From NCBI GenBank assembly GCA_031284105.1, contig JAITAN010000043.1, positions 1 through 9,489 of the forward strand: a stretch of 9,489 nucleotides of DNA. Direction: 5' to 3'. Positions 1-5,705 of the stretch are shown here, one piece after another. The notes beneath the pieces are model-generated. The model saw nothing but the letters and a program-made list of their open reading frames with translations. It was not told where the DNA came from and ran no database searches. How positions within the stretch are numbered: position 1 is the stretch's first letter; the number at the start of each line of letters is the position of its first letter. The stretch comes from Treponema sp. Its GTDB lineage: Bacteria; Spirochaetota; Spirochaetia; Treponematales; Breznakiellaceae. The position numbers were made by a program, and so were the translations under genes.

Positions 1-1078
1 CCCGCGGCTTGTAGGACACATCGCGCAACTTGTGGAACACATACCGCAGGTTATGAGGCGTGTCCCTCAGGTTATGGGTCACATCCCGCGAGTTGTGGGA
101 CACATCCAGCAGATTGTGGATCGCTTCCCGCGGCTTGTGGGTCATGATGCGCAGAGTGGAGGTCGATTCCCGCGAGTGGGGGGTCATATATCGCAGTTTG
201 TGGGACATGTCCCGCGGCTTGTGGGTCATATTCCGCATCTTGTGGGTCATGTCCCGCGGCTTGTGGGTCTTATTCCGCAGGTTATGGGTCACGTCCCGCG
301 AGTTGTGGGTCATGTCCCGCGGCTTGTGGGTCATATCCCGCAGATTGTGGGTCATGTCCCGCGAGTTGTGAGTCATGTCCCGCGGCTTGTGGGTCATATT
401 CCGCAGGTTATGGGTCATGTCCCGCGGCTTGTGGGTCATATTCCGCAGATTGTGGGTCATGTCCCGCGAGTTATGGGTCATGTTCCTCATGTTATGGATC
501 ATATATCGTAGGTTATGGGTCATATCCCGCAGATTGTGGATCGAGTCCCGCGGCTTGTGGGTCATGTTCCGTAGGTTATGGGTCGCGTCCCGCGGCTTGT
601 GGGACATATCCCGCAGATTGTGGGTCATGTTCATCAGGTTATAAATCATATCTCGTAGGTTATGGGTCACGTCCCGCGAGTTGTGGGTCATATATCGCAG
701 ATTGTGGGACATATCCCGCGGCTTATGGGTCATATTCCGCAGATTGTGGGTCGCGTCCGGCGAGTTGTGGGTCATATTCCGCAGATTGTGGGACACATCC
801 CGCAGGTTATGGATCGAATCCCGCGGCTTGTTGGACACATATCGCAACTTATGGGTCATATCCCGCGAGTTGTGGGTCATATTCCTCAGGTTATGGGTCG
901 CATACCGCAGGTTATGGGTCGAGTCCCGCGGCTTGTGGGTCATGTTCCTCAGGTTGTGGATCATATCTCGTAGGTTATGGGACACATACCGCAGGTTATG
1001 GGTCGCGTCCCGCGACTTGCGGGTCATATCCCGCGGCTTGCGGGTCATGTCCATCAGGTTATGGGTTGCGTCCCGCAT
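1..1078. repeat. 21-bp tandem repeat array, about 51 copies, open at the left edge
   Basis: Read on the plus strand, the unit is GGT CAT, then RTY, CCG, CRG or CGA, RTT or CTT, and RTG. It repeats every 21 bases from base 1 to about 1078. The phase is exact: the repeat-position CAC at 17 and the CAT at 1025 are 1008 bases apart, which is 48 x 21. Copies therefore differ by substitutions only, with no net insertion or deletion. Units at about 195-500 are nearly uniform, while those at about 1-190 and 880-1078 are more diverged. Twenty-one is both seven codons and two turns of B-DNA. There are no unique spacers, so this is not a CRISPR array. The left end lies outside the window. Confidence 0.97.
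1..1078 (-). CDS. Candidate heptad-repeat protein (consensus M-T-H-N-L-R-D/N), partial, no stop in window
   Basis: Not a family I recognise. The minus frame whose codons begin opposite plus positions congruent to 2 mod 3 has no stop from 1147 down to base 2. An in-frame TAG sits at 1150-1148. The first ATG after it (1078-1076) would give at least 359 residues, continuing past the left edge. The product is about 51 heptads. Position 1 is Met (also Val, Ala, Ser), 2 Thr (Ser, Ile), 3 His in nearly all copies, 4 Asn or Lys, 5 Leu (about 27), Pro (about 13) or Ser (about 9), 6 Arg, 7 Asp, Asn or Tyr. The Leu/Met spacing of 3 and 4 resembles a coiled-coil heptad, but the recurrent Pro argues against one long helix. 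Many inter-copy differences are synonymous here (CAT/CAC, AAT/AAC, GAT/GAC, CTG/CTA, CGG/CGA/AGG). I see no clear Shine-Dalgarno or signal peptide, so the start is uncertain. The alternative is a non-coding minisatellite. Confidence 0.5.
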   Translation of the reverse strand, partial: MRDATHNLMDMTRKPRDMTRKSRDATHNLRYVSHNLRDMIHNLRNMTHKPRDSTHNLRYATHNLRNMTHNSRDMTHKLRYVSNKPRDSIHNLRDVSHNLRNMTHNSPDATHNLRNMTHKPRDMSHNLRYMTHNSRDVTHNLRDMIYNLMNMTHNLRDMSHKPRDATHNLRNMTHKPRDSIHNLRDMTHNLRYMIHNMRNMTHNSRDMTHNLRNMTHKPRDMTHNLRNMTHKPRDMTHNSRDMTHNLRDMTHKPRDMTHNSRDVTHNLRNKTHKPRDMTHKMRNMTHKPRDMSHKLRYMTPHSRESTSTLRIMTHKPREAIHNLLDVSHNSRDVTHNLRDTPHNLRYVFHKLRDVSYKPR

Positions 1079-1141
1079 CGTCCGGCAGGTGCGCTCTTTG
1101 CCCCGTCCCCTCACCGTCTCAGTCGACCGGCCGGAACCCCG

Positions 1142-1155
1142 GTCCGTCTACGGAC
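1142..1155. repeat. Short perfect hairpin between the array and the protease remnant
   Basis: GTCCG (1142-1146) and CGGAC (1151-1155) pair around a four-base loop. The loop contains the TAG that bounds the heptad frame upstream. No T run follows on either strand, so it is not a standard intrinsic terminator. Confidence 0.5.
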
Positions 1156-1175
1156 GGCGAAACTATAGCGTCCTA

Positions 1176-1583
1176 TTAGGCGGCGGTTTTTTGCCTTAAA
1201 TAATAATTCCAGCCAATTTCCTCGCCTGCGCCGCCTACAATGATGATTACCATCACGGAAATTACCGTTTCAATCGTTTCCGTTGCGTTACCCGGTACGA
1301 TATGCGTTCCCCATACATTTCCCGCCATAAACGCGGCAAACGCGAGTAATACGGGAATTATAACCGCCTGAATTAACTTGCGTAATACCGTTTTATGAAC
1401 GCCGCATACTATGGGAACAGCCATGTTCCTGAAAAACAATATGAATAACAAATAGGCTAATGCCGGCGCCAATGTAGATAACGGAAATACTCTTGCCTGA
1501 TCGCGGAATATACACAATTCAATGATTATGGTAAAAAGAAAAAAGAGCGGCATTTTTAAACAAAAAACTACGTTTCGTTTCAT
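1176..1583 (-). pseudogene. CPBP-family intramembrane metalloprotease, 3'-truncated remnant
   Basis: The family (CAAX protease/bacteriocin-processing, also called Abi) consists of multi-pass membrane proteases, usually about 200-270 residues, with motif 1 EExxx(R) followed by conserved His motifs in later membrane segments. Here 135 residues are seen. Hydrophobic segments lie at about 11-27, 39-52, 73-88 and 104-117, then G-E-E-I-G-W at 120-125. The protein ends ten residues later, so all downstream His motifs are missing. The residue after Trp, where many members have Arg, is Asn (126). The open frame extends upstream to 1778, but I chose the ATG at 1583-1581 because AAGGAG (1594-1589) lies five bases before it and the extra N-terminal part is not family-like. 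None of the three frames downstream of the stop resumes family sequence before the repeat array begins about 100 bases later. It is probably non-functional. Family call fairly sure; truncation clear. Confidence 0.72.
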
Positions 1584-1588
1584 ATATA

Positions 1589-1594
1589 CTCCTT
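1589..1594 (-). promoter_or_regulatory. Strong Shine-Dalgarno fixing the protease start
   Basis: AAGGAG on the minus strand, five bases before the ATG at 1583. This favours the short start over the in-frame ATG codons further upstream (up to 1778). Confidence 0.75.
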
Positions 1595-1613
1595 GTACAA
1601 TACTGTTCCTTAA

Positions 1614-1642
1614 AATATGCGCCGTTTCCTTACTCTTGCCAA
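1614..1642 (-). promoter_or_regulatory. Possible sigma-70 promoter of the protease remnant
   Basis: Minus strand: TTGGCA (1642-1637, 5 of 6 to consensus), a 17-base spacer, then CATATT (1619-1614, 4 of 6). It would start transcription a short way upstream of the Shine-Dalgarno at 1594-1589. Match quality is moderate and unsupported by anything else. Confidence 0.33.
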
Positions 1643-1702
1643 GATCGTCCGGCAGGCGCAGGCGCGACCGTTCCGGCGGGACGGGGGTTGAGCGCCGCGT
1701 CT

Positions 1703-1738
1703 CCATGGCATACTTTTTTTCCCGCGGTATGCCCATGG
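1703..1738. repeat. Imperfect inverted repeat, 11-bp arms with one bulge
   Basis: On the plus strand CCATGGCATAC (1703-1713) pairs with GTATGCCCATGG (1727-1738), with one extra C in the right arm and a 13-base loop containing seven T. T1702 and A1739 extend the stem by one pair. No T run follows either arm on its outer side, so it is not a typical intrinsic terminator. Both outer ends carry the palindrome CCATGG. Confidence 0.7.
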
Positions 1739-2100
1739 ATAACCGGTCTTCACCGTATTGCACGGCCTGCTCCCGCACTAGGACAAACAGGTTTCATTCA
1801 CATAACGATTGTTGTTCGCAGCGGGGTCTAATACCTTCAGGGCGGCGGACTTCGGCCGGCCGTAGGCGGCGTTTGGGCCGCGGCATATAAAAAACTTTGC
1901 ACACGGGCTTTACGCGGCAAAGACCGCGGCCGCAAATATGCGGGCGGAGGCGGGTAGGGGAATGTTTGGGCAAAAGGTCTTCGGCCGCGTAAACGGTCCC
2001 GCCATTCCCCGAAATTGCCGCGTCTTCATCAGGGCTTCTATGGGCGCGCATAAACAGAACGGCCGGAAGGGGCGGGCGGCGTTTCTCCGCACGCAACCGC

Positions 2101-2155
2101 GTTATACCCGATCCGGCAACCCGCGGCGGCCCGCCGGATCGGGTTCCGTCATAAC
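2101..2155. repeat. Long GC-rich inverted repeat downstream of the gyrA operon
   Basis: ACCCGATCCGGC (2106-2117) and GCCGGATCGGGT (2133-2144) form a perfect 12-bp stem around a 15-base GC-rich loop. A second outer pair, GTTAT (2101-2105) and ATAAC (2151-2155), flanks it with a small internal asymmetry. It lies about 85 bases past the regulator's stop codon in the direction of transcription. No T run follows the minus-strand hairpin, so it could be an mRNA-end structure, a factor-assisted termination point or a dispersed repeat element. Confidence 0.75.
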
Positions 2156-2187
2156 CTGCACGGCAAGAACGTCGGAGGACAATAGAA

Positions 2188-2219
2188 ACGCGCCCGGCCC
2201 ATACGTCCCGCTTGCGCGT
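2188..2219 (-). terminator. Weak terminator-like hairpin after the operon's last gene
   Basis: On the minus strand, ACGCGC (2219-2214) and GCGCGT (2193-2188) form a 6-bp stem with a 20-base loop, followed by TTTCTATT. It begins only nine bases after the regulator stop codon (2230-2228). The position fits the end of the operon. The long loop and interrupted T run make it a weak candidate. Confidence 0.3.
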
Positions 2220-2227
2220 CATGACAT

Positions 2228-3604
2228 TCAGTTTTTCGCAATGCCGTATTTTTTTAACTTCGCATGGAGGTTGCCGGGGTATATGCCGATGGCGTCTGCG
2301 GTTTTGCTTATGGTACAATCGTTCTTCCGGTAATGCCAGGTCAAATACTCTTTTTCAAATACTTCCTTCGCCTCGTTGTACGAAAGCGCCGTAATGTCCA
2401 CGGGAAGCGGCCCCGCTTCTCTGTTTGCGGCCGCGGTTCCGGTAGGTTTCCACAATAAACCGGTAACGATTTTTTTGGTAACGCGGCTGCCTTCAGACAA
2501 CGCCACGATGCGCTCGGCAAAGTTTCTAAGTTCCCGTATGTTGCCCGGCCAATTGTAGGAAAGCAACGTATCGAGGGCGTCTTTATTAAACGTTATGGAT
2601 AGGGCTTTTTCGGTACCCATTTTACTCAAGAAATGGGATAGAAGCGCCGGTATGTCATCGGCGCGTTCCCGAAGCGGGGGCATGTAAATCGGAATAACAT
2701 TAAGCCTGAAAAAGAGATCCTGCCTAAAGCGTCCGGCTTCACATTCTTCTTCTAAGTTTTTATTAGTCGCGGCTATGATGCGGACATCCACCGGTATCGA
2801 ACGCTCTCCGCCCAAGGGGTCGATTTTCTGTTCCTGTATGACGCGCAGCACCTTCGCCTGAGCCGTACGGGACATGTCGCCGATTTCGTCAAGAAAAAGC
2901 GTCCCATGATCGGCCAGCTCAAAACGCCCTATACGATTCGCAACCGCACCGGTAAATGCGCCCTTTTCGTGTCCGAATAATTCGCTTTCGATAAGCGTGT
3001 CCGGAATAGCCGCGCAGTTAACCGCCACAAACGGCGCATCTTTTCTGCCGGAATAGTCGTGAACCGCGTGCGCGACGATCTCTTTCCCCACTCCGCTCTC
3101 GCCGGTTATGAGGATACGGGAATTACTCGTAGCGGCATGTTTAACCAAAAGCCGCACCTGTTCTATTTCCTTGCTCGTTCCTATGATGATTTCCTGCCGA
3201 ACACCGATGCTCCGCTTAAGCGAGCGGTTCTCCTCCTTTAGCGCATGGAGAGAAAGAGCGTTCCGGCAAGCGGTAAGCACCTTGTCCAAAGAGAGCGGCT
3301 TTTCCAGAAAATCAAACGCGCCCAATTTCACGGCGCGTACCGCCATATCCACGTTGGCATGACCGGAAATCATAATTATCTCAACAAAGGGGTGTTTTTC
3401 GCGGATTTCCTCAAGCGCCTCAAGCCCCCCTATGCCGGGCAGCAGCACGTCAAGAAAGATGACGTCAACTTCTTTCTCCGCCAGTATCTCAAGCGCAACG
3501 AGCGCATCTTCCGCGCCAAACGCATGGTACCCTTCATCTTCCAGTATAAGCCCCATGGTTTTTCGTATACCCGCTTCGTCATCGACAATAAGAATATTCT
3601 TCAT
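2228..3604 (-). CDS. Sigma-54-dependent response regulator, NtrC/AtoC type
   Basis: 458 residues in the classic three-part layout. A receiver domain spans about 4-118, with acidic pocket D8/D9, phospho-acceptor D52, S80 and K102. The AAA+ domain spans about 140-370: Walker A G-E-S-G-V-G-K-E at 168-175, an intact GAFTGA loop at 215-220 that contacts sigma-54, Walker B G-T-L-F-L-D-E at 234-240, an arginine-rich R-F-R-Q-D-L-F-F-R segment at 292-300, and W-P-G-N-I-R-E-L at 352-359. A Fis-type helix-turn-helix lies at about 421-455. All key residues are present, so it should be phosphorylated by a histidine kinase and drive open-complex formation at sigma-54 promoters. It starts 24 bases after the 691-residue gene and has only a weak ribosome binding site. 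No histidine kinase accompanies it, so partner and targets are unknown. Family certain; specific gene name not assignable. Confidence 0.96.
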   Translation of the reverse strand: MKNILIVDDEAGIRKTMGLILEDEGYHAFGAEDALVALEILAEKEVDVIFLDVLLPGIGGLEALEEIREKHPFVEIIMISGHANVDMAVRAVKLGAFDFLEKPLSLDKVLTACRNALSLHALKEENRSLKRSIGVRQEIIIGTSKEIEQVRLLVKHAATSNSRILITGESGVGKEIVAHAVHDYSGRKDAPFVAVNCAAIPDTLIESELFGHEKGAFTGAVANRIGRFELADHGTLFLDEIGDMSRTAQAKVLRVIQEQKIDPLGGERSIPVDVRIIAATNKNLEEECEAGRFRQDLFFRLNVIPIYMPPLRERADDIPALLSHFLSKMGTEKALSITFNKDALDTLLSYNWPGNIRELRNFAERIVALSEGSRVTKKIVTGLLWKPTGTAAANREAGPLPVDITALSYNEAKEVFEKEYLTWHYRKNDCTISKTADAIGIYPGNLHAKLKKYGIAKN

Positions 3605-3628
3605 GGTAGTACCCGCGCACGAGAAGGG

Positions 3629-5704
3629 TTAGGTTTTTTTTGCGGCACGCTCTTTGAGTTTGTTCTTAAAGATGGCGTCGGCATCTATTTTCTTGTCCAC
3701 GCCGAATTGCGGTATGATGCCTTTTCCTTCGATGCTGCGGAATAGTATCGTTCCGGGCGGATCGTACGCCCAACTACTCGCATTATTCAGGAAATAATCC
3801 AGCACGGTTATAACGGAAAGCGTAAAGAGGAGCAATGAGGCATTGTACCGCTTTTTTTGCCCCAAAAGAATGTCAAGGCGTCTTGAGATGGGCCCTGCTA
3901 CTTGAAATTCATACGCTTTCCATGGATTTGCAATTCCTTCACACACGGCGTCCGATTCGGCGCCGCCTGCTTTCATGGCTTTCTCTAATTGCTCGTACAC
4001 AAGGGTAAGGTTTTTACGTAATTTTTGTACTTTGCGGTACAACGAGAAAGAGCCTTTTTTTCTGAAAGTGAGGGCGGTCGCCGAGTTCTGAGCGGTATAG
4101 TGCAGATGAGGAAAAAAATAGAGACGTTTTGCAAAGTACATTTCGTCAAGCAAGCGCCGCGCAAAAGGCGATGTCCGCGCATCCGCCGATTTAGCCAGTA
4201 CCTGGCAGTATTCGCTTAAACGAGACACGTACTCCTTGTCAAGACTGACGTCAATATAATCATGCCAGTTGTTTATGATATCGGCCATTTCTTCTTCCAC
4301 CTTCTCGCCGTCTTCACTGTCGCTTATGGCGGTAAACGTCATGGAACGCATCCCGATAAGGAGCTCCTCAATAATATGCGCAAGAATAATCAATTGCAGC
4401 ATGGGGTCTGTCGGTGCGATGAGTTCGTACCCTTTTGTCATCTGTAGAATGTCTCTGAAATAAGGGTACAGATCGGGATAATCGGACAGTTTATCCCAGC
4501 CTGCTTCCGGAAACATGATTTCAAGATTATACAATCCCTTCTCAATAGTTTTCTTCTCCGCCGCAATAGCTTGTTTTCGCGCTTCTTCACGTTCGTCCTT
4601 TGCGCCGGCTTGAGCGGCTTCATCATTTGTTTCATGCTGCGCTTCCCCTTCCTGCCGGGGATCCTTTTTTACGGTAACCAGTACGTCCGCCGGCGCGATT
4701 CGCTCGGATTCTTTGACATTGAGCAGCGCCAGGATACGGTTTTTCCGCTCCACAAAGAGGCGGTCATAGGTAAAATACCTATTAGAGACGAGTTTCATTA
4801 AAAGCGGGTAAAGCCGGAAGTGAATATCCTTGCGGATCGCCATAAACGCGGACAAGGTATTTTTCACCAACTCCTGGTACTTGCTTGCCTCCACAGGGTT
4901 TTCTATAAAAAGCTGCGTATAGAGGAGTTTATAACTACCTTTTATGTGAATGTCGGGGCTTAAATCCTCCAAAATAAAAAGCGGCTTGTAGATTGCCTGT
5001 AGGATAGCGGTAAAGTCTTTCACTCTCACGTTTCTGGGATGCGCCTGCATTTTCGCTATATCGCCCGCTATCCGTTCAATATTCCAATGCCTGATGGTAT
5101 CGAGTACCGAATAGGCAAAGGGCGAGACCTTTCTCATTTGTTCACTACGACCGGCGTTGTTCCGCGGAAACAAGGTTCTTGTAGAGACGACAAGGGTCTC
5201 TATTACCTTGTAGTATTCATTCATCCTTTTATTGACAAAAACCGGAGCGACTAAATCCACCTGCCTCGTAATAAAAAAAAACAGGGACTTCACGGCATGC
5301 ATCGGGATTTTTATATCAAAATCGGGTTCAGATGCCAACTTATCCATTTTGAACCGTTCAATATAACTTTGCGTCAATGGTTTTAAAGGATCGTCATCCG
5401 GATCCACTATTTGTATGTCCGAAGAGTCTTTTACGGCCGATTGTTCATCAGGTTTAAGTTCGATCCGGCGTTTCGGCGTCTTCGGACCGGATTTTGACCC
5501 CGGTCGTGAACCGGCCGCTGTTTTTGCGCCCGCAGCCTTTGCGGACGCCGGTTTTGCCTCATTAGGATCGACATTCCGTTCTACGCCGACCTCCCCGCCC
5601 AGCAGCTTGGACACTCGTTGCGCTTCATCACGGGTAACGCTACCTAAACGTCTACGCACCTTGTCCAATTCACCCGGAGCGTAGATTGCTTTTTCTTTTC
5701 CCAT
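3629..5704 (-). CDS. Conserved 691-residue protein of unknown function, spirochaete type
   Basis: I do not recognise a function. It may belong to one of the spirochaete-only unknown families (DUF5312 is a guess I cannot check). The N-terminal 45 residues are charged. An Ala/Lys/Pro/Ser/Gly-rich linker fills about 49-80, followed by an acidic patch at about 95-106. Two largely helical regions, about 110-345 and 387-690, are separated by a highly charged Glu/Lys/Ala segment at about 346-386 that could be a coiled-coil or flexible linker. A short hydrophobic run at about 622-638 is too weak to call a membrane segment with confidence. No signal peptide and no enzyme motif are seen. The ATG at 5704 lies one base after the upstream stop, with GAGG seven bases before it inside the preceding gene, indicating translational coupling. 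It ends in a Lys/Arg-rich tail. It is clearly a real gene: long, in operon spacing, with normal composition. Confidence 0.88.
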   Translation of the reverse strand: MGKEKAIYAPGELDKVRRRLGSVTRDEAQRVSKLLGGEVGVERNVDPNEAKPASAKAAGAKTAAGSRPGSKSGPKTPKRRIELKPDEQSAVKDSSDIQIVDPDDDPLKPLTQSYIERFKMDKLASEPDFDIKIPMHAVKSLFFFITRQVDLVAPVFVNKRMNEYYKVIETLVVSTRTLFPRNNAGRSEQMRKVSPFAYSVLDTIRHWNIERIAGDIAKMQAHPRNVRVKDFTAILQAIYKPLFILEDLSPDIHIKGSYKLLYTQLFIENPVEASKYQELVKNTLSAFMAIRKDIHFRLYPLLMKLVSNRYFTYDRLFVERKNRILALLNVKESERIAPADVLVTVKKDPRQEGEAQHETNDEAAQAGAKDEREEARKQAIAAEKKTIEKGLYNLEIMFPEAGWDKLSDYPDLYPYFRDILQMTKGYELIAPTDPMLQLIILAHIIEELLIGMRSMTFTAISDSEDGEKVEEEMADIINNWHDYIDVSLDKEYVSRLSEYCQVLAKSADARTSPFARRLLDEMYFAKRLYFFPHLHYTAQNSATALTFRKKGSFSLYRKVQKLRKNLTLVYEQLEKAMKAGGAESDAVCEGIANPWKAYEFQVAGPISRRLDILLGQKKRYNASLLLFTLSVITVLDYFLNNASSWAYDPPGTILFRSIEGKGIIPQFGVDKKIDADAIFKNKLKERAAKKT

Positions 5705-5705
5705 A

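Larger units (their letters stand above)
1595..2227. other. GC-rich stretch without convincing genes
   Basis: Between the end of the response regulator and the protease remnant I see no gene I would defend. The minus-strand open frame from 2318 to 1794 (174 codons) overlaps the regulator's 3' end, is very rich in Arg, Pro and Gly, has no recognisable domain and looks like chance reading of GC-rich DNA. Composition rises to roughly 60 percent GC in the parts I counted (1981-2040), clearly above the neighbouring genes. What the stretch does hold is inverted repeats: 1703-1738, 2107-2143 (with an outer pair 2101-2105/2151-2155), 2188-2219, and a looser pair 1957-1964/2003-2010. It may be a decayed locus or a repeat-element scar. 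Confidence 0.6.

Noticed and set aside
32..511. Plus-strand open frame reading H-I-P-Q-V heptads, continuing at 662-973 and 977-1168
   Set aside because: Same frame is cut by four TAG codons, and the differences between copies fall on first codon positions (Ile/Val, Met/Val). It is the antisense shadow of the uninterrupted minus frame.
1..1078. CRISPR array
   Set aside because: The repeats are contiguous 21-mers with no unique spacers and no cas genes nearby.
1..1078. Long continuous coiled coil from the heptad protein
   Set aside because: Leu and Met fall at 3-4 spacing, but about a quarter of heptads have Pro at the Leu position, which would break a continuous helix.
1142..1155. Intrinsic terminator between array and protease remnant
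   Set aside because: Stem is only five pairs and no T run follows on either strand.
60..1199. Plus-strand open frames reading L-W-V-M-S-R-G heptads (60-371, 375-644, 681-1199)
   Set aside because: Interrupted by TGA and TAA within the array. Third-position pattern is compatible, but the minus frame fits equally well and has no stops.
1584..1778. N-terminal extension of the protease open frame up to the ATG at 1778
   Set aside because: Strong AAGGAG sits before the internal ATG at 1583, and the extension is charged and unlike the family. It also spans the inverted repeat at 1703-1738.
1794..2318. Minus-strand 174-codon open frame
   Set aside because: Overlaps the response regulator's 3' end in another frame, is Arg/Pro-rich, has no domain and lies in GC-rich DNA where long chance frames are expected.
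3245..3745. Plus-strand 166-codon open frame
   Set aside because: Antisense to the receiver domain of the regulator and the end of the 691-residue gene. No independent support.
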